Shown: positions 1 through 9,347, counted from the first letter of the stretch. The stretch is DNA of 64,000 nucleotides from Enterococcus ratti (GCF_001886195.1 NZ_JXLB01000002.1:108295-172294); one strand, 5' to 3'. Made by a program: numbers and translations. The notes: a model not told the origin generated them from the sequence alone.

Positions 1-44
1 TTTTTGAAGTATTTTATTGCATTTATTTTTTTTATATGGTAAAC

Positions 45-73
45 TTGAAAATTTAAAAAAAGTATGGTATATT
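45..73 (+). promoter_or_regulatory. veg promoter (extended -10)
   Basis: A TTGAAA box at 45-50, a 17-base spacer and TATATT at 68-73. A TG dinucleotide at 65-66 makes it an extended -10. The predicted transcript starts near 80, giving a very short leader before the veg ribosome binding site GAGGTG at 81-86. Confidence 0.7.
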
Positions 74-92
74 AAAAGACGAGGTGAATTGT

Positions 93-338
93 ATGCCAAC
101 AACTTTAGCTACAATCAAAAAAAGTCTAGAAGGTCGTATCGGCAGCCAAATCACGTTGGTTGCTCAAACAGGAAGAAAGCGTCAAACGGAACGCCGAGGC
201 GTTTTAACGGAAACCTATTCTTCAGTGTTCGTTGTTGATTTAGATCCTGAAGAAAATTCTTTTGAACGAGTATCTTACAGCTATTCAGATGTACTTACTC
301 GAACAGTCGAGATTGAGTTTTTAACTGAAGCAGTTTAA
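93..338 (+). CDS. veg: Veg family protein
   Basis: An 81-residue protein of the Veg family, a small, very highly expressed and conserved protein of low-GC Gram-positives that in Bacillus stimulates biofilm formation. The whole family signature is present: N-terminal LATIKKSLEGRIG, a basic centre (GRKRQTERRGVL) and the C-terminal TYSSVFVVDLD and SYSDVLTRTVEI blocks. I chose ATG 93 over the in-frame GTG at 84 because GAGGTG (81-86) sits six bases before it and family members begin at MPTTL. In relatives veg normally lies between rsmA/ksgA and ispE. Here ispE is 14.6 kb downstream, so the usual neighbourhood has been split. Confidence 0.93.
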   Translation: MPTTLATIKKSLEGRIGSQITLVAQTGRKRQTERRGVLTETYSSVFVVDLDPEENSFERVSYSYSDVLTRTVEIEFLTEAV

Positions 339-384
339 AAAGCAAGCGAGCCTAGTTTTTTATAAGGTTCGTTTGCTTTTTTGT
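337..384 (+). terminator. Rho-independent terminator of veg
   Basis: Inverted repeat AGCAAGCGAGCC (341-352) with GGTTCGTTTGCT (366-377), followed directly by a T run. It begins at the veg stop codon. Confidence 0.85.
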
Positions 385-433
385 ATTAAAATCGTTATGC
401 TGATAAAAAAGAGAAATGGGAGGCATTTTCATA

Positions 434-868
434 ATGGAACACTATGTAAAAAAATTTGCAGATTTAACGACTCAAAATTTTTATGAAATTGTAAAAGAAC
501 GCATTGCTGTTTTTGTAGTAGAACAAAATTGCCCCTATCAAGAAGTGGATGAGATTGACGCACAAGCTTGGCATACTTATTTTAAAGATGAAGAAGGGAA
601 GATTACTGCTTACACACGTATTTATAAAGAAGAAGGTACGATCCATTTTGGTCGGGTGTTAGTGAATAAAGAGCATCGTAAAGAAGGGCTAGGACGAATA
701 ATTGTTCAACGTACGATTGAAACAATTGAAAGAAATTATCCTGAGATGCCTATTGTCATTGGTGCCCAAGTTTATCTACAATCTTTCTATGAGTCATTTG
801 GCTTTAAAGCGATTTCAGATGTTTATTTAGAAGATGATATTCCTCATATTGATATGAAAAGAGCCTAG
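434..868 (+). CDS. ElaA-type GNAT N-acetyltransferase
   Basis: A 144-residue protein of the GNAT acetyltransferase superfamily, ElaA branch. The diagnostic ElaA block FVVEQNCPYQEVDEID lies at about residues 27-42. The acetyl-CoA pyrophosphate loop (RKEGLG) lies near residues 81-86, and the C-terminal FYESFGFK motif is typical of the fold. The natural substrate of ElaA proteins is not established. The start is ATG 434, preceded by GGGAGG at 418-423; the in-frame upstream ATG at 416 overlaps that ribosome binding site and is unlikely. The gene appears monocistronic. Confidence 0.85.
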   Translation: MEHYVKKFADLTTQNFYEIVKERIAVFVVEQNCPYQEVDEIDAQAWHTYFKDEEGKITAYTRIYKEEGTIHFGRVLVNKEHRKEGLGRIIVQRTIETIERNYPEMPIVIGAQVYLQSFYESFGFKAISDVYLEDDIPHIDMKRA

Positions 869-1044
869 CTTGGGTATTATTTTGAAAAATCACACAAGAC
901 GGTTAGAAAATACCATTGAAATGTTACTTACTTGTATTGTTATCTTTCTAAACATGTCATAGAATAAATAATAGTAGCAACAAATAAAATCACAACAAAA
1001 AATGCACAGTCCTCAGACCAAAGATGGGCGCTCGTAGACACAAC

Positions 1045-1106
1045 AAGCCGAAGAATCTGAAAAATAGAAAAAGCTATTTTCGGATTCGTTGGCTTATTTT
1101 TTTATT
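1045..1106 (+). terminator. long imperfect hairpin with T run
   Basis: AAGCCGAAGAATC (1045-1057) pairs imperfectly with GGATTCGTTGGCTT (1082-1095), with an inner GAAAATAG/CTATTTTC stem, then a T run at 1097-1103. On the plus strand it would stop read-through from the acetyltransferase gene. On the minus strand it lies behind mscL but lacks a good U tract. Confidence 0.6.
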
Positions 1107-1136
1107 CCTATCTTCTTTTTTCAAAATTGGCCTATT

Positions 1137-1595
1137 TTATTTTTTGGTTGGATCGGCTGTGACTTGTGTTGTTGGACGGCCATTCTTTTCTGCTGTTTGT
1201 TGTGCAAGAAGATCACGAATATCGCTAAGATAATCTTCGGCAGTTGGAGTTGCAGGCGTTTCTTCTTCTTTTGTGGGGCGCAATTTTTTTGCGTGATTTG
1301 CTGCTTTAACAACTAAAAACAATACAAATCCTGTGATGAGAAATGTAATAATGGCACTAATCACATCCCCAAAAGCAAAAGTTACTCCTTTTGTAGGAGA
1401 CCAATCTAATATGGAAAGAGCGCCTTTTAAATCAGATGTTCCAGTAATCATTGCGACAACCCATCCAACAAGAGGTGTAATCAGTCCTTGAACCACTTGA
1501 TTGACAATACTTGTAAAAGCACTACCAATAACGACCCCAACGGCTAAGTCTAACACGTCTCCACGCATAATAAACTCTTTAAATTCTTTAATCAT
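1137..1595 (-). CDS. mscL: large-conductance mechanosensitive channel MscL
   Basis: A 152-residue inner-membrane channel that opens under membrane tension and releases solutes during hypo-osmotic shock. The N-terminal amphipathic helix and first pore helix are textbook MscL: MIKEFKEFIMRGDVLDLAVG, then GSAFTSIVNQ. The second membrane helix (VISAIITFLITGFVLFLVVKAANH) and the charged C-terminal bundle (TPTAEDYLSDIRDLL) follow. The start is ATG 1595, read leftwards, with AGGAGGA at 1601-1607. An upstream in-frame start adds 20 residues without homology. Length is slightly above the usual 120-150 because of a polar tail rich in Thr and Lys. Confidence 0.95.
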   Translation of the reverse strand: MIKEFKEFIMRGDVLDLAVGVVIGSAFTSIVNQVVQGLITPLVGWVVAMITGTSDLKGALSILDWSPTKGVTFAFGDVISAIITFLITGFVLFLVVKAANHAKKLRPTKEEETPATPTAEDYLSDIRDLLAQQTAEKNGRPTTQVTADPTKK

Positions 1596-1692
1596 TTTAT
1601 TCCTCCTCTCTTTATCATTAGTATAACGAAGAATAAAAAAATATAAAAACAACACGCATTTACGGCAGGAGTCTTTAGTTTAACTACTTCTA

Positions 1693-1701
1693 TGCTATAC
1701 T
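1693..1701 (+). promoter_or_regulatory. extended -10 promoter for yfmF
   Basis: TGC followed by TATACT at 1696-1701 forms an extended -10 element. No strong -35 is visible 17 bases upstream. The leader to the yfmF start would be about 120 bases. Confidence 0.45.
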
Positions 1702-1827
1702 ATAAAGTGACTCTTAGATAATGCAAGAGAGAATGAAAGCAGTAAAAAATAGCCGTCGCATATTTTTTAATCTTTAAGATAAAAAAGCTATATGGGAGAA
1801 CGAACTGCTAACAAAGGAGAATATACT

Positions 1828-3096
1828 ATGACATATCAATTGGCAGAGGGTGTGAACCTTCATGTTTTGCAAACCAAACAATACAAAACGGTTCGTATTT
1901 ATGTTCGCTTTACTACGCTTTTAGAAAAGGAAGTCATTACGAAACGCTCACTATTAAGTAGTTTGTTAGAAACGAATAGTCTAAATTATCCGGACCAGAC
2001 GCAACTACGTGCTAAATTAGCAGACCTTTATGGGGCCAGTTTTGGGGTTTCGGTAGGAAAAAAAGGCAATCTTCATTGGCTGAATACGATGATCAATTTT
2101 GTCAATGGCAAATACGTCAATGATGTAACCCTTTTAAAACAAGCAGTAGAGTTTTTAAAAGAAATTCTTTTTTTCCCAAATATCAAAGAAAAAAAATTTG
2201 ATCAATTGACATTTGATTTAGAAAAAAATAACTTGAAGCTTTACTTAGAAAGCTTAAGTGAGGATAAGCAAACTTTGGCTTCTCTTTTTCTTCAGGAATT
2301 GTATTTTGAACGATCAGATGCCCAAAAAATCCCAAGTGTGGGCTCTATTGAGGAGCTGCAGGTACTTACAGCAGAAGCATTAGCTATGTATTACAATCAA
2401 ATGATGTCAAAAGATCAGATAGACATTTTTGTAATTGGAGATGTATCTTCTGAAGAAGTTCAAAAGGCTTTGAGTGATTTACCATTTGCAGATAGAGAAA
2501 TGTTACACCCAGAAATTTTTTATACACAGCCGCAAGAAAATGTTATCAAAGAACGGGAAGTAAAAGAATCCGTTACCCAAGCGAAATTAAACCTAGCTTA
2601 TCAGACAAACATTTACTATGATCAGCCTGCACGTTTTCCTTTGATCGTTTTCAACGGTTTATTCGGAGGATTTCCCCATTCTAAGCTATTTATGAATGTT
2701 CGAGAAAAAGAAAGTTTAGCCTATTATGCTTCTAGTAGTGTGGATTCTTTTCGGGGAGTTTTGAACGTACAAACGGGGATTGACGGGAGAAAACGCAATC
2801 AAGTATTGCATTTAATTCATGAACAATTAGAAAGTTTACAAAACGGTGAGGTAACAGAACTTGAATTGGCACAAACAAAAGCTATGTTAAGAAATCAGTA
2901 TTTATTATCGTTAGATGCACCTCAAGCAGCAATTGAGACAGCATATTTAAATAGCTGGTTGCCAACTACGAAACTAACAGACGAGGAATGGTTAAAGCGA
3001 ATAGACAAGGTGACGGTTGAAGAGGTCCAACAAGTAGCTCGAAAAATTAAGTTGCAGGCGATATTCTTTTTAGATGGAGGAACAGTAAATGATTAA
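1828..3096 (+). CDS. yfmF: M16-like protein YfmF, EF-P modification-associated
   Basis: A 422-residue member of the M16 (pitrilysin-like) family of the YfmF type. It lacks the HxxEH zinc motif, so it is presumably the non-catalytic partner of the next protein. In Bacillus the YfmF/YfmH-type pair is associated with the aminopentanol modification of elongation factor EF-P; that role comes from the family, not from this sequence. The C-terminal half carries the M16 glycine-rich/Arg-Tyr-like segment (LFGGFPHSKLFMNVREKESLAYY) near residues 285-310. The start is ATG 1828, eight bases after AAGGAG (1814-1819). The end overlaps yfmH by eight bases, indicating translational coupling. Confidence 0.85.
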   Translation: MTYQLAEGVNLHVLQTKQYKTVRIYVRFTTLLEKEVITKRSLLSSLLETNSLNYPDQTQLRAKLADLYGASFGVSVGKKGNLHWLNTMINFVNGKYVNDVTLLKQAVEFLKEILFFPNIKEKKFDQLTFDLEKNNLKLYLESLSEDKQTLASLFLQELYFERSDAQKIPSVGSIEELQVLTAEALAMYYNQMMSKDQIDIFVIGDVSSEEVQKALSDLPFADREMLHPEIFYTQPQENVIKEREVKESVTQAKLNLAYQTNIYYDQPARFPLIVFNGLFGGFPHSKLFMNVREKESLAYYASSSVDSFRGVLNVQTGIDGRKRNQVLHLIHEQLESLQNGEVTELELAQTKAMLRNQYLLSLDAPQAAIETAYLNSWLPTTKLTDEEWLKRIDKVTVEEVQQVARKIKLQAIFFLDGGTVND

Positions 3097-4384
3097 AACA
3101 GAATATTCCCAAATTAATGAAACACTGTACCATGAAGTACTGCCAAACGGATTGACCGTTTATTTATTACCTAAAAATGATTACCATAAAACTTATGGGT
3201 TATTTAGTACAAATTATGGTTCAATTGACAACGAATTTGTTCCGTATGGTACAAATGAAAAGATAAAAGTTCCTGATGGTATTGCACATTTCTTAGAACA
3301 CAAATTATTTGAAAAAAAAGATGGCGATGTTTTTCAATTGTTTGGGCAACAAGGAGCTTCAGCTAATGCTTATACAAGTTTTACTAAAACGAGTTATCTG
3401 TTTTCCACAACAGATCAAGTAGAAAAAAATTTGCTTACTTTATTGGATTTTGTTCAAGCACCTTATTTTACAGAGGAAACAGTCAATAAAGAAAAAGGAA
3501 TTATCGCACAGGAAATTCAAATGTATGAAGATGATCCGAATTGGCAGATGTTTTTTGGAATTTTAAATAACTTATACCCTAAGCATCCTTTACACATTGA
3601 TATTGCAGGAACTGTTGAAAGCATCGAAACCATTACTGCTAAAGATTTATATACGTGTTATCATACTTTTTACCATCCAAGCAACATGGTTTTATTTGTT
3701 GTAGGAAAGCTAGAACCGGAAAGTCTGATGGCGTTGATTCGTCTCAACCAATCAGCAAAAAAATTTCCGCCAACTCAAAAAATTAAACGTTATTTTCCTA
3801 AAAATACAGATGACATCATTAAGAAGAAAATATTGAGTTCAGCAATTACACGCAACAAGTTTGTGCTTGGGATCAAGGGTTTGGATACTCTACCAATAGC
3901 AGGAATTGAATTATTACGGTATAAAATAGCTATTAATCTTTTATTCCAACTTTTATTAGGAAATACCTCACAAAATTATTTGAAAATGTATAACGAAGGA
4001 TTAATTGATGATAGTTTTGGTTTTGAGTTTAGTTTGGATCGGGAGTTTCATTTTGCTGATTTTAGCGGAGACACGGAGCAACCAGAAAAAGCAGCAAAAA
4101 AAACAAGAGATATCTTACTTAATTTTGAAAAAGATGAAGGATTAACTGAAGAAAATCTAACATTATTAAAGAAAAAAATGCTAGGAAAGTATTATCAATC
4201 GTTGAATTCAATTGAATATATTGCAAATCAATTTACACAAAATTTGTTTGGAAATCAGACCTTGTTTGATCTACCGGTCATAATCGATTCGATTCAATTC
4301 GGTGATGTGTTAAATGCTGGGCAATCTTTTATTAAAAAAGGAGCAATGAGCGAATTTTATATGAAGCCAACTGTCCAAGATTGA
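3089..4384 (+). CDS. yfmH: M16 zinc peptidase YfmH
   Basis: A 431-residue M16 metallopeptidase. The inverted zinc-binding motif HFLEH is at residues 67-71. The third ligand Glu comes from the block QEIQMYEDDP at about 141-150, with Glu147 at the usual spacing of about 76 residues. It is therefore the catalytic member of the pair with yfmF, whose 3' end it overlaps by eight bases. Its C-terminal half lacks a second metal site, as expected for M16 two-lobed enzymes. The pair precedes rodZ and pgsA, the same arrangement seen in other Firmicutes. The association with EF-P modification is known for the family; the actual substrate is not known here. Confidence 0.88.
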   Translation: MIKTEYSQINETLYHEVLPNGLTVYLLPKNDYHKTYGLFSTNYGSIDNEFVPYGTNEKIKVPDGIAHFLEHKLFEKKDGDVFQLFGQQGASANAYTSFTKTSYLFSTTDQVEKNLLTLLDFVQAPYFTEETVNKEKGIIAQEIQMYEDDPNWQMFFGILNNLYPKHPLHIDIAGTVESIETITAKDLYTCYHTFYHPSNMVLFVVGKLEPESLMALIRLNQSAKKFPPTQKIKRYFPKNTDDIIKKKILSSAITRNKFVLGIKGLDTLPIAGIELLRYKIAINLLFQLLLGNTSQNYLKMYNEGLIDDSFGFEFSLDREFHFADFSGDTEQPEKAAKKTRDILLNFEKDEGLTEENLTLLKKKMLGKYYQSLNSIEYIANQFTQNLFGNQTLFDLPVIIDSIQFGDVLNAGQSFIKKGAMSEFYMKPTVQD

Positions 4385-4610
4385 TGAATAATTGGGTTAT
4401 TGCTTTAACAATAAACGAAAAAAATTTTTAAATTTCGTTTTAGAGTTAGGTGAATGTTTCCCCAGAAGTGCTTTATTTATGGTATTCTTAAGTAGGTTAA
4501 TGCTAGAAAGTGTAAATTGGTTCTTTAATTTTTACTTTTGAATAAAAAAACGAGACCAATCAGTGGCAAAATATACTGATTAAAATAAACAGACTGGAGA
4601 AGATGAATGA

Positions 4611-5501
4611 GTGACTTTTGAAACCATCGGAGAAACATTAAAGCAGGCTCGCTTAAATAAGAAAATATCTTTAGATGAATTACAACAGATTACCAAAATT
4701 CAAAAACGTTATTTAGAAGCAATCGACAATGATGATTATGATCAATTGCCTGGGAAATTCTACGTTCGTGCATTTATTCGACAGTATGCCGAAGCCGTAG
4801 GTGAAGATGGCGACCATTTAGTTGATGTATTTGATGGTAAAAGTACATTATCAGCTGGAAAAGTGGTGCAACGTCCTGAGCCAGAATTTGTGAGTGGTTC
4901 TAGAAAAGCTATGCATCAAGAAGAATCGAATCTAAGTAAATTTTGGACAAGTCTTCCGGTAATTTTGCTAGGATTAGTAGCTTTAGCAATTATTATTGTT
5001 GTAGGTTATATGACATGGCAAGACCGACAAGCTGATCCTATTATTGGGGCTACATCTACCTCACTTACGGTAGATAATTCTGTGGTGCAAACAATCTCTT
5101 CAACCAAAGAGCAAAAGGAGTCTTTTTCAAAGAATACAGCATCAACAACTGAGTCAGTTCCAAAAGAAAAAAAGATGGTGATTACAGCCGACCAAGATAC
5201 AGGTAGTGCTATTGCAGTTACTATCACAGATGCGAAAAAACCACTGACGCTCGAATTTATTGCAACAAATCGTGTTTGGATTGGTGTGTCCGTAAATAAT
5301 ACTTATGTTTATCAAGGAACGCTAGCAGCAAACGAAACGCAAAAGGCACAATTACCGGAAACTGCAACAAATGCTACAATTACTCTAGGTGCTGCAAGTA
5401 ATGCTACTATTAAAGCCAATGGAGAAGAAATCCCTATTAACTCAGGAGCGGATAATCAAAATCCTAAAAATGTAACGTTGGCTTTACGATATGTAGAGTG
5501 A
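4611..5501 (+). CDS. rodZ: RodZ-like helix-turn-helix membrane protein
   Basis: A 296-residue cell-shape protein. Residues 1-75 are the cytoplasmic helix-turn-helix domain (TIGETLKQARLNKKISLDELQ, then GKFYVRAFIRQYAEAVG) that in RodZ contacts MreB or the elongation machinery. A single membrane span lies near 113-136. A Ser/Thr-rich linker (about 145-190) leads to an extracellular beta domain of the DUF4115 type (about 195-296). The start is GTG 4611, ten bases after GGAGA (4596-4600); nearby ATGs at 4603 and 4607 are out of frame. mreC and mreD are 35 kb away, so the shape genes are dispersed. Confidence 0.9.
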   Translation: MTFETIGETLKQARLNKKISLDELQQITKIQKRYLEAIDNDDYDQLPGKFYVRAFIRQYAEAVGEDGDHLVDVFDGKSTLSAGKVVQRPEPEFVSGSRKAMHQEESNLSKFWTSLPVILLGLVALAIIIVVGYMTWQDRQADPIIGATSTSLTVDNSVVQTISSTKEQKESFSKNTASTTESVPKEKKMVITADQDTGSAIAVTITDAKKPLTLEFIATNRVWIGVSVNNTYVYQGTLAANETQKAQLPETATNATITLGAASNATIKANGEEIPINSGADNQNPKNVTLALRYVE

Positions 5502-5540
5502 GCATCTATTCAACAGACGAAGGAATTTAGATGAAGTGTT

Positions 5541-5590
5541 AAGACAAGTGTTTGGGATAGTCTGTCTTACTTACTTGTCTTTTCTTATTT
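5541..5590 (+). terminator. probable terminator after rodZ
   Basis: AAGACAAGT (5541-5549) pairs perfectly with ACTTGTCTT (5573-5581) and is followed by TTTCTTATTTTT. The 23-base loop is longer than usual. Confidence 0.5.
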
Positions 5591-5712
5591 TTAAGGGAAC
5601 TACTCGTTGTTTTTATCACTTTCTCATACACTCTCTTATGAAAAAAATCGATGATTATTGGTGGAAAGTTTAAGCAGACTCACGTAGAATAAGGAAGAAA
5701 GGAGTCGATAGT

Positions 5713-6291
5713 GTGAACTTACCAAATAAATTAACGGTTCTTAGGATTTGTATGATTCCGCTTTTTATTTTAATCGTTGGACTACCATTAGATTGGGGAC
5801 AGCTAACGGTAGGAACAACAACACTTGCTATTACACAAATAGTAGGAGCAGTTATTTTTGCTTTAGCAAGTATCACCGATTGGTTAGATGGAAAAATTGC
5901 GCGAGCAAGAGGATTAGTTACAAATTTCGGGAAATTTGCGGATCCCTTAGCAGATAAAATGTTAGTCATGACGGCTTTTATTATGTTAGTAGAACAAGGA
6001 AAAGCGCAAGGATGGATTGTGGCCATTATCGTTTGTCGAGAATTAGCTGTCACAGGACTTCGATTATTATTAGTAGAACATGGTGAAGTAATGGCGGCTG
6101 CTTGGCCGGGAAAAGTAAAAACCGTTACACAAATGCTTGCCATTATTTTATTATTTATTAATAATGTTCCTTTTAATTTATTGAATCTCCCAGTTGCTCA
6201 ACTAATGTTATATACTTGCCTAGTCTTCACGATTTATTCAGGTGTTGATTACTTTGTAAAAAATAGTGGTGTTTTTAAAGGCTCAATGTAG
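5713..6291 (+). CDS. pgsA: phosphatidylglycerophosphate synthase PgsA
   Basis: A 192-residue membrane enzyme joining CDP-diacylglycerol and glycerol-3-phosphate to give phosphatidylglycerophosphate, the first committed step to phosphatidylglycerol and cardiolipin. The CDP-alcohol phosphotransferase motif D-x2-D-G-x2-A-R-x8-G-x3-D-x3-D is complete: D56, D59, G60, A63, R64, G73, D77 and D81. Several hydrophobic helices surround it. The start is GTG 5713 with GAAAGGAG just upstream (5697-5704). Phosphatidylglycerol is also the substrate of MprF, whose gene is ruined at 12.4-14.9 kb. Confidence 0.93.
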   Translation: MNLPNKLTVLRICMIPLFILIVGLPLDWGQLTVGTTTLAITQIVGAVIFALASITDWLDGKIARARGLVTNFGKFADPLADKMLVMTAFIMLVEQGKAQGWIVAIIVCRELAVTGLRLLLVEHGEVMAAAWPGKVKTVTQMLAIILLFINNVPFNLLNLPVAQLMLYTCLVFTIYSGVDYFVKNSGVFKGSM

Positions 6292-6324
6292 AGTATAAAA
6301 AAGTAATTTAATTCTAAAAAACAG

Positions 6325-6376
6325 AAAACAAAAATCCTCAAAATCATTTTTTATATTTTGAGGATTTTTGTTTTCG
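6325..6376 (+). terminator. strong terminator after pgsA
   Basis: AAAATCCTCAAAAT (6331-6344) pairs with ATTTTGAGGATTTT (6355-6368). Flanking A and T tracts make the stem usable in both directions. Confidence 0.85.
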
Positions 6377-6601
6377 CTGTAAAAAAGTCACTTACTTTAA
6401 AATGTTGTCATCATGAAAACATCAGGAAGTTGTTAAACAGAACATAACTTTTATCTTTTTTACGTTACTAAAAAAGATGAGTAAATGATAAAAGAAACTT
6501 TTAGTAATTAGCGTATACTATTGAGTAGGTAATGTGCAAATTCAAGTGAAATCAGAAATCTTTATCAACGGATCAAACAGTCAATTAAGGAAGCGAAGAA
6601 C

Positions 6602-7849
6602 ATGAAATCAGAAATTATAGCTGTAGGAACGGAACTTTTACTTGGTCAAATTGTTAATACCAATGCGGCTTTTTTATCAGAACAATTAGCAGGGCTTGGT
6701 ATTGATGTTTATTATCAAACTGTAGTAGGAGATAATCCAATTCGTTTACAAAAGTCAATCCAATTAGCAGAAACAAGAAGTGATTTAATTATTTTATGTG
6801 GAGGGCTAGGGCCGACAAAAGATGATTTAACCAAAGAAGTGATAGCAAGACATCTTAGAAAAGCCTTGATTCAAAATACAGAAGGATACAAGAAATTATT
6901 GGCATTTTTTGAAACGACAAAGCGAAAAATGACAGAAAACAATTTACAACAGTCACAAATAATAGAAGGAGGGATTGCTTTACCTAATCGTACAGGGTTG
7001 GCATTAGGCACTTTTTATCAAACGGATTATCATACGTATCTTTTATTGCCGGGACCGCCAAATGAATTGCAACCAATGTTTACTGAACAAGTAAGACCAT
7101 TGCTGAAAGAAAAATTTTCCTCGGAAGAAAAAATCATTTCAAAGGTTTTGCGCTTTTATGGTATAGGAGAATCACAATTAGTAACCGAATTAAAAGAGTT
7201 AATTGAAACACAAATTAATCCAACGATTGCACCTTATGCGAAAACAAATGAAGTTACTTTACGCTTAACAGTGAAAACAAAAGAGGCACATGCAGGAAAT
7301 CAAGCTTTACTGGCATTGGAAGAAAAAGTTCTGGCTAAAGTAGGAGAATACTTTTATGGTTATGGAGAGGACAATTCACTGGTTAAAGTTGTTGTAGAGT
7401 TATTAAAAGAAAAGAAAAAGACAATTACTGCTGCTGAAAGTTTGACAGCTGGTGCCTTTCAAGCAGCTTTAGGAGATATTCCGGGAGCTTCCATGGTTTT
7501 TCCGGGAGGATTTATTACCTATTCTTTGGAAACAAAAGCAGATTTCTTAAATATTGATCGAGGCTTATTGAAAAAGCATGGTACAGTTAGCAAAGAATGC
7601 GCTAAACAAATGGCAGTGCATTCACGAATTCTTGCAGATACAGATTACGGTATTGCGTTTACTGGTGTTGCTGGTCCTGAAACATTAGAAAATCAACCTG
7701 CTGGAACTGTCTGGATTGCTATAGCTTCAAGAAATGGTGAGATTTTTTCACAAAAGTATCAATTCACGGGAGAACGTTTTGCTATACGTCACCATGCCAT
7801 CATGCAAGGATGTGATCTTATTAGAAAGCAACTTTTAAGAAAAAGATAA
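6602..7849 (+). CDS. cinA: CinA, competence/damage-inducible protein A
   Basis: A 415-residue two-domain protein. Residues 1-170 form a molybdopterin-binding-like fold ([20 protein letters not shown], then [10 protein letters not shown]). Residues about 250-415 form the CinA C-terminal nicotinamide-nucleotide amidase (PncC-like) domain ([31 protein letters not shown]). It is expected to recycle pyridine nucleotides, and in streptococci it is co-induced with recA during competence. The start is ATG 6602 with AAGGAAG upstream. recA follows after 105 bases that carry a LexA-like box, so co-transcription and separate SOS control are both possible. Confidence 0.93.
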   Translation: MKSEIIAVGTELLLGQIVNTNAAFLSEQLAGLGIDVYYQTVVGDNPIRLQKSIQLAETRSDLIILCGGLGPTKDDLTKEVIARHLRKALIQNTEGYKKLLAFFETTKRKMTENNLQQSQIIEGGIALPNRTGLALGTFYQTDYHTYLLLPGPPNELQPMFTEQVRPLLKEKFSSEEKIISKVLRFYGIGESQLVTELKELIETQINPTIAPYAKTNEVTLRLTVKTKEAHAGNQALLALEEKVLAKVGEYFYGYGEDNSLVKVVVELLKEKKKTITAAESLTAGAFQAALGDIPGASMVFPGGFITYSLETKADFLNIDRGLLKKHGTVSKECAKQMAVHSRILADTDYGIAFTGVAGPETLENQPAGTVWIAIASRNGEIFSQKYQFTGERFAIRHHAIMQGCDLIRKQLLRKR

Positions 7850-7853
7850 ATGC

Positions 7854-7867
7854 GAATATTTGTTCGG
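7854..7867 (+). promoter_or_regulatory. LexA (DinR)-type SOS box of recA
   Basis: CGAATATTTGTTCG resembles the Gram-positive SOS operator CGAAC(R)N(R)(Y)GTTYG, with differences at positions 5 and 8. It overlaps a possible -35 TTGTTC (7861-7866), spaced 17 bases from TATCAA (7884-7889), about 90 bases before the recA start. The location and the near-palindrome support LexA control. Confidence 0.7.
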
Positions 7868-7868
7868 G

Positions 7869-7896
7869 TTTCTCTTGATTTTTATCAAGAGAAACG
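7869..7896. repeat. perfect 12-bp inverted repeat upstream of recA
   Basis: GTTTCTCTTGAT (7869-7880) and ATCAAGAGAAAC (7885-7896) are exact reverse complements around a TTTT loop. No T tract follows, so it is not a normal terminator. It lies directly downstream of the SOS box. Confidence 0.8.
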
Positions 7897-7954
7897 ATAT
7901 CATTAGATTAATGAAATATCGCACTGATTTGTGAAAATAAGGAGGATTATCGTA

Positions 7955-8995
7955 TTGGCAGATGATCGTAAGGCAGCTTTAGATGCTGCGTTGAAAAAAA
8001 TTGAAAAGAACTATGGTAAAGGATCAATTATGAAATTAGGGGAAAAAATTGATCAACAAGTTTCTACCATCCCAAGTGGTTCTCTTGCATTAGATGTTGC
8101 GCTAGGAGTTGGTGGTTATCCACGTGGTCGAATTATTGAAGTTTATGGTCCTGAAAGTTCCGGGAAAACTACCGTTGCTTTACATGCAATTGCTGAAGTA
8201 CAAAAAAATGGTGGGACAGCAGCTTTTATTGATGCGGAGCATGCCTTAGACCCACAATACGCACAAAAATTGGGCGTGAATATTGACGAATTGTTGCTTT
8301 CACAACCAGACACTGGTGAACAAGGGTTAGAAATTGCTGATGCTTTAGTATCAAGTGGAGCAATAGATATTGTTGTTGTTGATTCTGTGGCAGCTTTAGT
8401 TCCACGCGCAGAGATTGATGGTGAAATGGGCGATTCTCATGTTGGGTTACAAGCACGCTTGATGTCACAAGCGTTGCGTAAATTATCTGGTTCGATTAAT
8501 AAAACGAAAACAATTGCCATTTTCATCAATCAAATTCGTGAAAAAGTAGGTGTTATGTTTGGAAATCCTGAAGTTACACCGGGTGGTCGAGCATTGAAAT
8601 TTTATGCTACGATTCGTTTAGAAGTACGTCGAGCAGAACAATTAAAACAAGGAACAGACATTGTTGGTAACCGTACAAAGATCAAAGTGGTCAAAAATAA
8701 AGTGGCGCCACCTTTCAAAATCGCAGAAGTAGATGTGATGTATGGACAAGGGATTTCTCAAGAAGGAGAACTACTTGATATGGCGGTTGAAAAAGATATT
8801 GTAGATAAAAGTGGTGCTTGGTACTCTTATAAAGAGGAACGTATCGGACAAGGGCGTGAGAATGCCAAAATTTATATGGCTAATCATCCAGAAATGATGG
8901 CAGAAATTTCTACACTCGTTCGAGCTGCTTATGGAATTGGTGAAGAAGTAGTAACTTCAGAAGAAATGCAGGAAGAATTACCGCTAAAAGAGTAA
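7955..8995 (+). CDS. recA: recombinase RecA
   Basis: A 346-residue strand-exchange ATPase, co-protease for LexA and central to recombinational repair. The Walker A GPESSGKT is at residues 65-72. Walker B ([16 protein letters not shown]), loop L1/L2 region ([17 protein letters not shown]) and the C-terminal domain are intact, with an acidic tail ([11 protein letters not shown]). The start is TTG 7955: AAGGAGG (7939-7945) sits nine bases upstream and residues [12 protein letters not shown] match the family N-terminus. The in-frame GTG at 7931 lies before that ribosome binding site and is rejected. An SOS-like box and a perfect hairpin lie upstream. Confidence 0.97.
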   Translation: MADDRKAALDAALKKIEKNYGKGSIMKLGEKIDQQVSTIPSGSLALDVALGVGGYPRGRIIEVYGPESSGKTTVALHAIAEVQKNGGTAAFIDAEHALDPQYAQKLGVNIDELLLSQPDTGEQGLEIADALVSSGAIDIVVVDSVAALVPRAEIDGEMGDSHVGLQARLMSQALRKLSGSINKTKTIAIFINQIREKVGVMFGNPEVTPGGRALKFYATIRLEVRRAEQLKQGTDIVGNRTKIKVVKNKVAPPFKIAEVDVMYGQGISQEGELLDMAVEKDIVDKSGAWYSYKEERIGQGRENAKIYMANHPEMMAEISTLVRAAYGIGEEVVTSEEMQEELPLKE

Positions 8996-9071
8996 AAACT
9001 TTGATTCTGTTTATTGTATGAGACTATGTTTTGTGTACTTAATCTTCCTTCATGTAAATGTTTTTAATGTG

Positions 9072-9106
9072 ATAAGCCGAAGTTTTTAAAAATTCGGCTT
9101 ATTTTT
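9072..9106 (+). terminator. recA terminator
   Basis: ATAAGCCGAA (9072-9081) pairs with TTCGGCTTAT (9093-9102), followed by a T run. Confidence 0.88.
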
Positions 9107-9347
9107 GTACATCTATAAAGAGAATTCTCCAGCTCAGAAAAGTTGGGATTTTTCTAATAAGAAAAGCATATCCTTTTTTTGAGTAAAATATGTATGATCA
9201 TGTCAAATAATTCCATAGTGTTTAGAAGTTTATCCTTTGATTAATTATAAATAATAAACGTTATTCTAAATCTATTTTAGCTTATTCTTATTCGTAAAAC
9301 ATCCGTTAAATGAAAAAGTACGTAAGCTGTTTCTTATGTATTTAAAG

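Noticed and set aside
1024..1316. Short overlapping frames on both strands near the mscL 3' end
   Set aside because: They lie in the hairpin region and opposite mscL, with odd composition and no ribosome sites.
5670..6143. 157-codon minus-strand reading frame opposite pgsA
   Set aside because: It mirrors the conserved pgsA frame, has no ribosome site and shows low-complexity composition; a shadow frame.
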